Notes: a model not told the origin generated them from the letters alone. Shown: positions 8,372 to 17,227, numbered from the stretch's first letter. The stretch is 50,686 nucleotides of DNA from Chromatiales bacterium (GCA_020445565.1 JAGRGI010000087.1:1-50686); one strand, 5' to 3'. Numbers and translations are program-made.

Positions 8372-9166
8372 CTATCGAGCGGGCATTGACCCAAAAGGGT
8401 CCCTGGCCTGATAGCCATCGGGCATGCGGAACAGTTCAGCCGACAGGGCGGAAGTGGAAACCGACAGCAGCCGGGAATTCTTGCCGCTTTGCAGGTTGTG
8501 GGTCTGCACCGGAACCCCCCCCATGTCCGCCAGGGCGCCAAGCTCTGTCATGTCCGTATCGTCGCCGTCCAGGCTACGGGCGGACGCAGCCATGTCGCCC
8601 AGAAAAGAGAACAGCGAACTCAGGGCAGAAAAATCCTTTTCCGACATGCCCAGGGTCTTGCGGCTGGCGACGCAGAACTCCTTGATCTTCTGCCCCGATT
8701 GACCGAGCGTGTACTGGCGGCAGCGGTAGCCTGCAACCTCCTGCTCGCTGCCGGTGGCGCGGAGATCCGGCTTGGAAGCCTGCCGCTGTGGCGCCTGGGC
8801 GGCGAGCAGGCCGCCCATTTGCTGCTCCACCATGCGACGCTGATCGGCCGGCAAGTCTTTCAGACGCTCACGCAGTTGGGCTTGCATCTGTGACATCATG
8901 CCCTGCATTTGCGACATGCGCGACTTCAGCTCTGCACGGTTCATACGGAAATAGGTCTTGTCATTGCGGTCTGCCACGGCGATGGTGTCGCCGGCCACAT
9001 TGTAGAGAGACAGACCGTCACCGGTTTCCATTCGCACCATGCCGTCCTTCACTGAAATAAGCGTGGTGTCGCCGCTGTGAGAGTCGTTGAACTTCAGTTG
9101 CACATCGGCAGCGGCGGGCACCACAGCCAGGCACAGGACAATCAGGGTGGCAGTTACAAAACGCAT
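8372..9166 (-). CDS. Secreted DUF4412-like protein
   Basis: 264 residues starting at ATG 9166 with a GGAGAG Shine-Dalgarno. A clear signal peptide (MRFVTATLIVLCLAVVPAAAD) is followed by a β-rich domain of DUF4412 type (GDTTLISVKDGMVRMET; YFRMNR), then a Met/Gln-rich helical segment (SRMSQMQGMMSQMQAQL) and a second β region with two cysteines (YRCRQYTL, EFCVAS). It is predicted periplasmic or outer-membrane associated, like LolA/LppX-type folds, but that similarity is inference. It lies 43 bases downstream of the ParA-like gene on the same strand and may share its transcript. Confidence 0.82.
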   Translation of the reverse strand: MRFVTATLIVLCLAVVPAAADVQLKFNDSHSGDTTLISVKDGMVRMETGDGLSLYNVAGDTIAVADRNDKTYFRMNRAELKSRMSQMQGMMSQMQAQLRERLKDLPADQRRMVEQQMGGLLAAQAPQRQASKPDLRATGSEQEVAGYRCRQYTLGQSGQKIKEFCVASRKTLGMSEKDFSALSSLFSFLGDMAASARSLDGDDTDMTELGALADMGGVPVQTHNLQSGKNSRLLSVSTSALSAELFRMPDGYQARDPFGSMPAR

Positions 9167-9209
9167 CGCTCTCTCCAAATACATAGCGCCGCAAGCGGCC
9201 TTTTGAATT

Positions 9210-9860
9210 TCACTTCTCGCCGATCTCAAAAACCGCCCGAGCCAGGGTGTCGATCTCCTTGGCGGCGGAGGAGCGCGGCGCCCATTCGGCCACGCCAAGA
9301 CCTTCTGTAAGACTTCTACGCATCAGTACGCGATAACCGATGCGCACCGGCGCCAGACTCAGCCCCTCCACCTGGGAGAGGGCCTCTTCGGTTTCCTGGG
9401 TTTCTCGCACACTGGCATTGGTATCGGCCTTGTTGATGACGGCCATTACCGGCAGATCCGGCTTGCGTTGGCGCGCCTCGTCGATCAGCGGCATCACGTC
9501 ATCCAAAGCCCACACATCGGCCTGTCCGGGCAACAAGGGGATCAAAACCTTGTCGGCGGCCTTCAGCGCGGCGCGAAAGCCGGCGATGTCGCCGGCGGCG
9601 ATATCGACGATGACGTCATCGAAAAGATCGGCGACGCGATCGACCTCCTCCTGCACATGAGCCTCTTCGGCGACCAGACTGTAGATCACCGGCTGATGGC
9701 CTTCCTCCTTGCGCACGTGCAACAGGCTTGCAATGGTGTGCAAGGGATCGGTGTCGATGAGCAGCGTGCGGCGCAACTGGTAGGCGCTCCACACAGCGAG
9801 GTTAAAGCTGATGGTGCTTTTACCGGTTCCGCCCTTCAGGTTGCCCACCAAGAGGATCAT
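9210..9860 (-). CDS. Orphan ParA/MinD-family ATPase
   Basis: A 216-residue deviant Walker ATPase with KGGTGKST at residues 9-16 (the signature Lys before GKST), TLLIDTDPL as the A' region and DDVIVDIAAGD as Walker B. It uses membrane or nucleoid binding and dimerisation to position cargo. No ParB, MinE, flagellar or chemotaxis gene lies next to it, so the cargo is unknown. Short orphan ParAs of this type often act on protein clusters or polar structures. An 11-base palindrome CCAATTATTGG (9877-9887) lies 16 bases upstream of its start and may be an operator. Confidence 0.9.
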   Translation of the reverse strand: MILLVGNLKGGTGKSTISFNLAVWSAYQLRRTLLIDTDPLHTIASLLHVRKEEGHQPVIYSLVAEEAHVQEEVDRVADLFDDVIVDIAAGDIAGFRAALKAADKVLIPLLPGQADVWALDDVMPLIDEARQRKPDLPVMAVINKADTNASVRETQETEEALSQVEGLSLAPVRIGYRVLMRRSLTEGLGVAEWAPRSSAAKEIDTLARAVFEIGEK

Positions 9861-10031
9861 TCATCCGCTCCAACGGCCAATTATTGGTTTTCACTACACT
9901 TATACCGCGTCCATGGTGGAAAATGCCATTGCACCCACCGTGAATCGCCGGTTTTTCGTAACCCTGCGGGTTATTTTGCGGGCAATTTCCGCAAAGGATC
10001 GGCGCCACCTGACAAGTAAGAGATTCGCCCC

Positions 10032-10886
10032 TTGAGCTACCTGCGCCGTATCCAGTCCTGCAATCACTACGACCTTGAGCGTTTTCAAGGCTTTTATATA
10101 GACGGCCAACGGGTCGGTTGGATACGCAAGGATGCGTTGAACCATATCGAAAGGCACCCGGAAACGTTCACGCGCCAGGAAGACGGGATACACCTGCACC
10201 GGCAGCTGTCAGGTTTCCGGGAGCGTAGCGATGCCCTAGCCACCGTTTTGATCGATCTGGTTCGACAGGGCGTGCTGGCAAAAATTCGCAATGAGCCCTA
10301 TCCGGTAACCGCGGGCCCGCGAGGTCAGGCCGTTTGCCTTGTGGACCGGGCGGCCGCGGGATTTTTCGGCATCCGCGCCTTCGGACAACATCTCAATGGC
10401 TATTGCCGCACGGCCGACGGCATCGAAATGTGGCTCGGCAGGCGCGCCAAGGACCGCGGCCTCTATCCTGGACGTCTGGATCAATTGGTGGCTGGCGGCC
10501 TGCCGCATGGCATCTCCTTGCGCGACAATCTGCGCAAAGAGTGCCAGGAGGAAGCAGGCATCGCGCAAACCCTGGCGGATCAGGCCCGCCCGGTGGGTAC
10601 GGTCAGCTACCTCACCGAAAGCCCCCGCGGGCTGAAACCGGACGTACTCTACTGCTACGATCTGGAGCTGGCGGCGGATTTTCAGCCGGTGTGCACCGAC
10701 GGCGAGGTCGACGAATTCCTGCGTCTGCCGCTACAAGAAGTGGCCCGAATCGTGTGTGAGACAGAAGAATTCAAACCCAACTGCAACCTGGTGGTGATCG
10801 ATTTCCTCATCCGCCACGGCGCTCTTGAACCGGAACACCCGGATTACCAGGAGCTGGTTTCGGGACTGCACGTCAGTCTGCCATGA
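10032..10886 (+). CDS. DUF4743-type Nudix hydrolase
   Basis: 284 residues. An N-terminal DUF4743 region (GFYIDGQRVGWIRKD) precedes a Nudix domain. The Nudix box reads GGLPHGISLRDNLRKECQEE, then AGI; the EE metal ligands are intact, while the canonical internal Glu is Ile and the Arg is Lys, as I recall for this subfamily. Eukaryotic relatives (yeast YJR142W, and the Nudix part of Tnr3) hydrolyse damaged forms of thiamine diphosphate, so a clean-up role for thiamine cofactor is plausible. An in-frame TAA at 10017 limits the start; TTG at 10032 is the only usual start codon. A 7-bp hairpin (9975-9995) sits in the leader. Confidence 0.88.
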   Translation: MSYLRRIQSCNHYDLERFQGFYIDGQRVGWIRKDALNHIERHPETFTRQEDGIHLHRQLSGFRERSDALATVLIDLVRQGVLAKIRNEPYPVTAGPRGQAVCLVDRAAAGFFGIRAFGQHLNGYCRTADGIEMWLGRRAKDRGLYPGRLDQLVAGGLPHGISLRDNLRKECQEEAGIAQTLADQARPVGTVSYLTESPRGLKPDVLYCYDLELAADFQPVCTDGEVDEFLRLPLQEVARIVCETEEFKPNCNLVVIDFLIRHGALEPEHPDYQELVSGLHVSLP

Positions 10887-11106
10887 AGGTTATCGCGTCA
10901 GCGGGACCAAAGGGCCAGTCCAGCTCGGCGCCGTCGCACTCGCGCCGCAACACGGGGATGCGCAAGCCGTAACGGTCGTGTAATTCCACGGCGCTGTCGA
11001 TATCCCGCTCCTGGCAACGGGACCACAACCCGGCCAGGCGCAGCAGCTCGCCGGCTTCCTCACACAAATGACAGCCGCTGCGGCCAAACAGGGTGAAATC
11101 CGCCAT
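10873..11106 (-). CDS. Glutaredoxin-like DUF836 protein
   Basis: 77 residues with a thioredoxin-fold start (DFTLFGRSGCHLCEEA). The CHLC motif is the expected CxxC redox site, followed by RDIDSAVELHDRYGLRIPVL, where the cis-Pro precedes VL. It is cytoplasmic, small and probably a complete single-domain protein. It converges on the Nudix gene and overlaps its last 14 bases. The substrate is unknown. Members of this family are annotated only as glutaredoxin-like. Confidence 0.88.
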   Translation of the reverse strand: MADFTLFGRSGCHLCEEAGELLRLAGLWSRCQERDIDSAVELHDRYGLRIPVLRRECDGAELDWPFGPADAITFMAD

Positions 11107-11164
11107 GGTCTTGGATACTCCGATAAAGATCCGGACGAGCCGGTACTTCTACTCCGGGTGCTAA

Positions 11165-11680
11165 ATGGGCATGATACGCAGATTGCAGCCGGTTTTGCGT
11201 ACAGTGTTACTGCTGGCGATGTCGGGTGCTGTCGCCCTGGCCGAGCCACCCGTGCGGGTGGAGTACGGCGACAGCGTGCTGGTGGAATACGAGATCACCG
11301 ACCCACAGGGCAAGGTCTGGATCAGTACGAACCAGGGCGGGCCGGTACGCATCCCGATACTGCGCTCACCTGTTCTGCCGGCACTGGTGCACCCCCTGCT
11401 CGGCCTGTCCGCAGGGGAACGCAAGCAGGTGATACTGACACCGGACGACGCCTTCGGCCCCCACCGGCAGGAGGCGGTGCTGCGAATTGCCCGCAGCGAG
11501 CTGCCTGACGTCACGGCCGACCTCGGCCAGGCTGTGGAGCTGCGGCTGCCCGGCGGAGAGCAACTGCGCGGCCGCGTCGTGGCGGCGGACGCGAACCATC
11601 TGACCATTGACACAAACCATCCCCTGGCGGGGAAACTCCTGTACTACCGCTTGCGTGTATTGGAGATCGGCAAGCCCTGA
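11165..11680 (+). CDS. Periplasmic FKBP-type peptidyl-prolyl isomerase (SlpA/SlyD-like)
   Basis: 171 residues with a signal peptide (about residues 1-26, ending AVALA). The FKBP core reads GDSVLVEYEITDPQGKVW, then LVHPLLGLSAGERKQVILTP, then DDAFG, with an insert-in-flap arrangement typical of SlyD/SlpA proteins. Cytoplasmic SlyD and SlpA lack a signal, so this copy probably folds exported proteins. The start is ATG 11165 or 11171; no strong Shine-Dalgarno is visible. It is divergent from the glutaredoxin-like gene and probably co-transcribed with the two genes after it. Confidence 0.87.
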   Translation: MGMIRRLQPVLRTVLLLAMSGAVALAEPPVRVEYGDSVLVEYEITDPQGKVWISTNQGGPVRIPILRSPVLPALVHPLLGLSAGERKQVILTPDDAFGPHRQEAVLRIARSELPDVTADLGQAVELRLPGGEQLRGRVVAADANHLTIDTNHPLAGKLLYYRLRVLEIGKP

Positions 11681-11697
11681 ACCACCGGAGATTGCAC

Positions 11698-12000
11698 GTG
11701 GACGACACAACCCGTACCGAACTCGAAGCAGCAGCATTTCGTTCCCTGGTCGCGCACTTGCGGGAGCGCACCGACGTACAAAACATCGACCTGATGAATC
11801 TTGCCGGCTTCTGCCGCAACTGCCTTGCCAAATGGTACAAGACCGCCGCAGAGGCAGAAGACCTGAGCATGGACTACGAGCAGGCGCGCGAGGCCATCTA
11901 TGGTATGCCCTATGCCCAGTGGAAAGACCTCTACCAGAAGGAGGCTAACGCCGAGCAGCTTTCAGAGTTCGAACGCAGCCGCCCCAAACACGCTTTTTGA
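11698..12000 (+). CDS. DUF1244 family protein
   Basis: 100 residues starting at GTG 11698, placed seven bases after a GGAG. The family core is clear: VQNIDLMNLAGFCRNC, then LAKWYKTAA, AREAIYGMPYAQWK. DUF1244 proteins are small, helical, cytoplasmic and of unknown function; the paired cysteines in FCRNC are conserved in the family as I know it. The TTG at 11692 is a weaker alternative start. It is 17 bases after the FKBP gene and six before the aldolase-like gene. Confidence 0.9.
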   Translation: MDDTTRTELEAAAFRSLVAHLRERTDVQNIDLMNLAGFCRNCLAKWYKTAAEAEDLSMDYEQAREAIYGMPYAQWKDLYQKEANAEQLSEFERSRPKHAF

Positions 12001-12006
12001 TCGGCG

Positions 12007-12624
12007 ATGGCGGAAACCGAGCGGGAAGGCGTCAGCAAGTTCGACCTGCGCTTCACGCCGGCGGCCCCCATCCGCCCCGCCGCCCTGCACGGACTGATCG
12101 GCTGGCGTGACATCCTCTTCCGGCTCGGCCTGATCGGGCAGGATCCACAACGTTATGGTGGGCTCGCCTACGGCAATGTCAGCCTGTCACTGGGCGCAGG
12201 GGAGTTTCTGATTTCCGCCACCCAGACCGGTGGCCTGACGACACTCACCGAACACCATTTCGCCCATGTGCAGCGGTGCCAGCCGTCCCTCAATCGCGTA
12301 TGGGCGAGCGGGCCCCTGCCCCCTTCCTCTGAGGCGATGACCCACGGCGTGATCTATGCCAACCGCCCGGAGGCAGGTTGCGTATTGCATGTACACAGCC
12401 CGTCGATCTGGCGGTCCGCCGAGTACCAGGGTATCCCCGTCACCGATGCCGCCGTTGCCTACGGCACGCCAGCCATGGCCCAGACCGTGCGAGGGCTTAT
12501 CGACACCGAACGAATGATACACAAGGGGCTGTTCGCCATGGGGGGGCATGAGGACGGCGTGGTGAGTTTCGCCGGTGATGTGGAGACCGCCGCCTGTGCC
12601 CTGCTGCGCGCCTTGGTGGATTGA
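12007..12624 (+). CDS. Class II aldolase/adducin-family protein
   Basis: 205 residues. The zinc site of class II aldolases is readable: GNVSLSL near the phosphate loop, ISATQTGG, a catalytic-type Glu in SSEAMTHGVIYANRP, the HVHSP pair of histidines and the third in GGHEDG. Known relatives cleave or epimerise sugar phosphates (fuculose-1-phosphate aldolase, ribulose-5-phosphate 4-epimerase), but the substrate here cannot be told. It begins six bases after the DUF1244 gene, with no kinase or isomerase neighbour for a sugar pathway. Confidence 0.85.
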   Translation: MAETEREGVSKFDLRFTPAAPIRPAALHGLIGWRDILFRLGLIGQDPQRYGGLAYGNVSLSLGAGEFLISATQTGGLTTLTEHHFAHVQRCQPSLNRVWASGPLPPSSEAMTHGVIYANRPEAGCVLHVHSPSIWRSAEYQGIPVTDAAVAYGTPAMAQTVRGLIDTERMIHKGLFAMGGHEDGVVSFAGDVETAACALLRALVD

Positions 12625-12648
12625 CCGGCAGGCAACCGTACCCAACGG

Positions 12649-13824
12649 CTACTTCTTTCCACCGGCCACCTCATCCAGGTCGCCCAGCAGGTCGTCCAGA
12701 TCGTCCAGATTGGCCAGCAGATCGTCGTTGCGGGTCGTCTTGACCGACGACGGCGGCTCGTGGTCTGCGGATTCTGCCAGGAGTTCGTCCAGGTCATCGA
12801 GCAGATCGTAGTTCTGCTCCGCCACCGGGCTGTCCGCCTCATCTTCCGATTCCACCACGATGTCGTCCGGGTCAAGCTCATCCTCCTCGACTGACGACTG
12901 GGCCGCATCCTCAGTCTGGTCGATACCACCGAGCAATTCATCCAGATCATCGGCGTCCATGTTCTGCCCGGCGAGGTCGCTCTCATCGGCCTCCTCTACG
13001 ACCAGGTCGTCCAGATCCAGCATGTCGTCGGCCGGCAAATCCTCATCCGGGGGTTCTTCGCCCGGCAGGGACGGGGCTTCATCCAGGACAGGCTGAGGCT
13101 CGGTACCCAGGTCTTCGGGTAAATCCTCCAACGACGGTGCGATCGGCGCCGGTTCCGGCGCAGTTACGGACGCACCGCCCCGCAGCATGCTGGTGAGTGA
13201 CTCCACGTTCAGTGTTGCCAGCTCGGCGTTGCCGTCGTTGCCATACATGAAGGCGTACTCTGACAGCACTTTGCTGAGGGTCTCCATGGTGATGCCCAGT
13301 TCTTCTTCCAGCCTGCTATTCTTGCGGGTCAGTTGGTCGATTTTTTGCTGAGCGACATCGGAGATTCCATCTTCATCCGGCGCGGAAGCCGCGAGGCTTT
13401 CTCCCGTATCGGCCGACTCCCCATCCCGGTCGACCGGCGGGGCTGCCTGCGCCGTCAACGGCAGCGAACGATAGCGTCCCAACAGATCGTCCACCGCCTC
13501 GTCCACGCTGGCGGCCTGCTTGTCGTCCCTACCCAGGTAAATGCCCACGAATCGCTTGTAGAATCGATTTTCACCCCACAGCAGATCATTGGCCGCCGCC
13601 GGTGCATCATGATCAGGCAGTCCAACCTTTTCGGTCAGAAAACGGCGTAGCGCCTCGAGACGCTCGGGTTCGGAATCGCGCAGGCGCTCCAGCAAGGCGG
13701 CAACGGCGTTGCGCGCACGTTTCTGCCCCTTGAGCTGGCGCGTGGCGAGCCACCCGAATCCGAACAGGGAGAGCAGGAGCATTTCGCCCCCGACGATCAA
13801 CAGTAGCAGGCCGAGACCGGGCAT
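12649..13824 (-). CDS. Membrane-anchored acidic protein with LDDLDELL repeats
   Basis: 391 residues. The N-terminus is a single membrane helix (about 3-28), followed by a basic helical region, a short coiled coil (SDVAQQKIDQLTRKNSRLEE) and then a long, very acidic low-complexity half rich in Asp, Glu and Leu. That half has recurring motifs such as LDDLVVEE, ADDLDELLGG, LLDDLDELLAE and LANLDDLDDLLGDLDE. These look like short linear docking motifs on a disordered tail in the cytoplasm. It follows the VWA gene with a three-base gap, so the two are surely co-expressed. No family function is known to me. Confidence 0.82.
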   Translation of the reverse strand: MPGLGLLLLIVGGEMLLLSLFGFGWLATRQLKGQKRARNAVAALLERLRDSEPERLEALRRFLTEKVGLPDHDAPAAANDLLWGENRFYKRFVGIYLGRDDKQAASVDEAVDDLLGRYRSLPLTAQAAPPVDRDGESADTGESLAASAPDEDGISDVAQQKIDQLTRKNSRLEEELGITMETLSKVLSEYAFMYGNDGNAELATLNVESLTSMLRGGASVTAPEPAPIAPSLEDLPEDLGTEPQPVLDEAPSLPGEEPPDEDLPADDMLDLDDLVVEEADESDLAGQNMDADDLDELLGGIDQTEDAAQSSVEEDELDPDDIVVESEDEADSPVAEQNYDLLDDLDELLAESADHEPPSSVKTTRNDDLLANLDDLDDLLGDLDEVAGGKK

Positions 13825-13827
13825 GGC

Positions 13828-15627
13828 TCAGTCCTCCCCCAGATTCAGTTCCAGGTCCACGGACGGGCTGCGCAGACGCCGAAAGAGCATGAAGCCGCCG
13901 CCGAACAGTAGCAGGTTGGCTAATAACAACCCCCCTCCCGCCAGCCACGGGTTGAGGACTTCGTCCTGCTCAGGCTCTGAGGACTCGGATGGAAGAGGCG
14001 TTTCGGCTGGCGGTTCGGCGACAGGCTCCGGCGCCTTCCGGGCCGAGGGCGGCAGCACCGGCGGTGGCGGTATGTCGGTCTGACCGGTGAACGGATCGAA
14101 GCGGATCGCGGGCAGCTCCTGCTGGATAGGCTTGCCGCGCAGGTTCAGCCCTTCGACACGCACCACCGCTTGGTATTCCCCCGGATCGGCCAAGCCCTGC
14201 ACTGCCAGCGCCCACCCCTGCTCTGTACTGGGTATGTCGAAGTCCTGACTCTGTCCGGCAGGACCGGTGAGACTCAGGGTAAGCTTCATGCTGTCGGTCT
14301 GGATGAGGCCCTCATGGGGCAAAACCTGAAACGTCGCCCCTCCCAAAGCGCCTTCGGCATTGGGGGTAAGTTCCACCTCCACCGGACTGGAATGCACCGT
14401 GACCCGCTGGCGATGTTCGCGCGAGAATGTGTAGCCATCCACCTCGACCACCAACTGGTGCTCGCCACTTTCCAGGGTCTCGCTCAGGGCAAGTTCGAAC
14501 ACGCCGTCACCGGGCTGCCCGTCTCCGTCCATGCCGTTGTCCTTCATGGGCCAGCTCCAACGCTTTTGAATGCCTTTCTCCTGCACCAGGGTGATGGAGA
14601 CCAACTCCAGGAATTTCTTCTTCTGGATGACCTCGCCCTCCTGTTGAAGGCTCGCCTGCAAATGAAACTCCTCGCCCAGATTGATATGGGTGGGCAGATC
14701 CGAGACCTTCAAACGCAGATTGGTGACGACCATGACGCGATTGTCCTCATCGGTCTGGGCGATTACCTGCCAACCACCTGCTTCGGGCTGTTCGACCGTG
14801 ATCAGGTCATAACCGCCTTCGTGATGCCAGCGCGCGTTGGGAGGAGCATCCCCCGCACCGAATTCAACTCCCTTGGGGCTAACAAGACGGGTAGGCTCGG
14901 CATCCTCGTCATGAAAAATCAGCAGGGTCATCTCCTGCACACTCTTGTCCACGTTGAAGCGGTTGTCAGCCAGAGGCACGGTGTCGCGCCGGGACGCACT
15001 TTCGAACATGCGCAAAAAGACGCGATTGAGTTCCTCTGAGGTTTCAACCTGCTCGAAGCGGCCGTCCGTGCCCAGCGACAGGCGTTCCAACAGTCCCCGG
15101 TCGGCGTTTTCAGACAGTGCGATGGTATGTACCTTGGCGCCCGCCTGGCGCAGCCGTGGCAACAACTCATCGATGATGCGCGAGCGCGAGGCATCGCTTT
15201 GGGCAGCATCCTTGGAGACGTCCACCATGCCGTCGGTAAGCAGGATCAGGTGGCGTTCGGCAGCAGGGTCAGGATCGTTCCAATCGAAGGCCGCCTGGCG
15301 GATCGCCTCTTCTATGTTGGTAAACAGGCCACGGGAGTGAACCTTCTTTGCACCCTGCTCGGCCTTCTGGCGCCAAGCGTCATCGACGGAACCCAGAGGG
15401 ACTTGCAGGTTCACGTATTGGCCGAAGGTCCAGACTCCTGCCTTGGAACCGGTTTCGAGCAAGCCGGTGAGGAGCTTGAGCGCCGGTCGACGCAGGTTTT
15501 TCGGGTCGTTTTGCTTCATGCTGCCGGACACATCGATAAGGACACGGATGTCCGACACTGGCTCGGCAGCCGGCAACGCGGCCCAGGCGCTGGTAAGCAC
15601 CAGGACAAAAAATATCCGCGCAAACAA
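13828..15627 (-). CDS. Membrane-anchored VWA-domain protein
   Basis: About 599 residues if started at TTG 15627, which follows GGAG by seven bases and opens directly on a signal peptide (FARIFFVLVLTSAWAALPAAE). A GTG at 15660 is an alternative. The mature protein begins with a VWA domain whose MIDAS motif DVSGSMK is at residues 32-38, with a Thr site and LLTDGMVD further on. Two or more Ig-like β domains and a Pro/Glu-rich stalk follow. A C-terminal membrane helix (about 562-582) is rich in Gly (LAGGGLLL, FGGGFML), with RRLR after it. The topology is type I: VWA outside, short tail inside. Confidence 0.88.
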   Translation of the reverse strand: MFARIFFVLVLTSAWAALPAAEPVSDIRVLIDVSGSMKQNDPKNLRRPALKLLTGLLETGSKAGVWTFGQYVNLQVPLGSVDDAWRQKAEQGAKKVHSRGLFTNIEEAIRQAAFDWNDPDPAAERHLILLTDGMVDVSKDAAQSDASRSRIIDELLPRLRQAGAKVHTIALSENADRGLLERLSLGTDGRFEQVETSEELNRVFLRMFESASRRDTVPLADNRFNVDKSVQEMTLLIFHDEDAEPTRLVSPKGVEFGAGDAPPNARWHHEGGYDLITVEQPEAGGWQVIAQTDEDNRVMVVTNLRLKVSDLPTHINLGEEFHLQASLQQEGEVIQKKKFLELVSITLVQEKGIQKRWSWPMKDNGMDGDGQPGDGVFELALSETLESGEHQLVVEVDGYTFSREHRQRVTVHSSPVEVELTPNAEGALGGATFQVLPHEGLIQTDSMKLTLSLTGPAGQSQDFDIPSTEQGWALAVQGLADPGEYQAVVRVEGLNLRGKPIQQELPAIRFDPFTGQTDIPPPPVLPPSARKAPEPVAEPPAETPLPSESSEPEQDEVLNPWLAGGGLLLANLLLFGGGFMLFRRLRSPSVDLELNLGED

Positions 15628-15751
15628 TGGATTTCTCCGCGGTCTGTGGCATTCTTGCACGGGTAGCGGCTTTCGGTTGCATTGCTTTAATTTGTCATCC
15701 TTTGCCTCGGTCGGCGAAACGTCCCAGGCCAGCACAAGGAGGTATTTCCCA

Positions 15752-17227
15752 TTGTTGATCATCCCTTTCGACCGCCCCATCGACTGGCGCAGTCCGCCCT
15801 GGGCGACGCTCTCCCTGGTCGCCATCAATCTGCTGGTTTTCTTCGCACTCCAATGGAACGACGATGAGCATCTGCTCGATGCCCTGGACTACCAGTATCA
15901 CTCGGGTCTGGCGGCCATGGAGTTGACGCATTACCGCGGCTTTCTGAAGGCCCGGGGGGAATCGACCGAGGACTGGCCTGACACACAGCCCACCAAGTCC
16001 GTCGAAGGCATGGATATCCCCAGCCTGGAGAGACAGATCGAGATGCTCTTCGATGCGGGCTTTCAGAAACGCCTCAACGACGGTCGGGTAATCGTGCCAG
16101 GCAACCCGGACTATGCACGATGGCAAGAGATGCACGGGGAATTCGAGCGCCGCCTGGACCGTTCCCTTGCCTACCGTTGGGGATTCAAGACCGCCAACCC
16201 CGACGCCTGGCCGGCCTTCGCCAGCATGTTTCTGCACGGCAGTACCCTGCACGTCATCGGTAATATGATCTTTCTGGTGGCGCTCGGGTTTCTGGTGGAA
16301 TACACCCTCGGCGCGAGCTGGTTTCTTGCCTTGTATGTGTTGAGCGGACTGGGGGCAAACGGCCTGTACTATCTGCTCAGCCCCGAGAGTCTGGCCTTCG
16401 GTGTCGGTGCCTCCGGCGCCATTGCGGGGTTGATGGGGCTGTATACCGTACTGTTCGGGTTTCGCCCGGTGCGTTTTTTCTATTTTCTCTGGGTCTATTT
16501 CGACTACATTCGGGCCCCGGCCATTGCCCTGCTACCCTTCTGGCTGGGCTACGAGATCTATCAGTACGTTTATTTGTCCGACGGGTCGAACGTCAACTAT
16601 GCCGCCCATATGGGAGGCATTCTCACCGGCGCGCTGTTGGGGTTGGCCGTCAAGCACTTGCCAGGGGCCGCCAGGACGGACTATCTGGACGCCAGGCCTG
16701 TCAAAACGGTGAACCATGAACAGGATTTGCAACGGGCGGAGGCGCTATTGCACGATCTGCGGCCGGAGCAGGCTCTGCTACTGTTCGAGTCCGTATTACA
16801 CAAGAACCCCAAGGAACACCGGGCCCTCGCCGGGCAATATCGGGCCACGCGCTTCCACCCGGAGCAGCAGAGCTACCACCAGGCTGCGGCGGCCATCTTC
16901 GACAAAGCCGGCGGCAACCCGGCCGGTGAGCGCTTGATTCTGGAGACCTTTCGTGACTACATGGACAAGGCCAAACCGCTGCCGCGACTTAGCGCAGAGC
17001 AGGCGCGCCGCCTGACCGACCGTTTTCTGGCCACGGAGCATCTGGCCGAGGCCGGCAGACTGATTGCCCTGGGGCTGCGCGCCCAATCGCCCTCGCCCCG
17101 GCTGTTGAAGCAGGGGCGTGACCTGGCCATGCACTGGCACAAGCAGGGCGAGTCGGAGCGGGCAGAGCGGCTGTTGACCGTGCTGGATCGACTTGAGCCG
17201 GCTCAGGCGGACAACGCGGAACGGTAG
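15752..17227 (+). CDS. Rhomboid-family intramembrane serine protease with TPR-like C-terminal domain
   Basis: About 491 residues from TTG 15752, which sits nine bases after AAGGAGG; no in-frame ATG fits. After the first membrane helix there is an insertion of about 120 residues outside. The rhomboid core follows: HGSTLHVIGNM, GASGAIAG with catalytic Ser at about 221, and AAHMGG with catalytic His at about 286. The last 200 residues are helical repeats resembling TPRs (EALLHDLRPEQALLLFESVL; EHLAEAGRLIALGL). Rhomboids cut membrane helices near their outer end. Its 3' end overlaps the convergent gene by 25 bases. Confidence 0.9.
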   Translation: MLIIPFDRPIDWRSPPWATLSLVAINLLVFFALQWNDDEHLLDALDYQYHSGLAAMELTHYRGFLKARGESTEDWPDTQPTKSVEGMDIPSLERQIEMLFDAGFQKRLNDGRVIVPGNPDYARWQEMHGEFERRLDRSLAYRWGFKTANPDAWPAFASMFLHGSTLHVIGNMIFLVALGFLVEYTLGASWFLALYVLSGLGANGLYYLLSPESLAFGVGASGAIAGLMGLYTVLFGFRPVRFFYFLWVYFDYIRAPAIALLPFWLGYEIYQYVYLSDGSNVNYAAHMGGILTGALLGLAVKHLPGAARTDYLDARPVKTVNHEQDLQRAEALLHDLRPEQALLLFESVLHKNPKEHRALAGQYRATRFHPEQQSYHQAAAAIFDKAGGNPAGERLILETFRDYMDKAKPLPRLSAEQARRLTDRFLATEHLAEAGRLIALGLRAQSPSPRLLKQGRDLAMHWHKQGESERAERLLTVLDRLEPAQADNAER

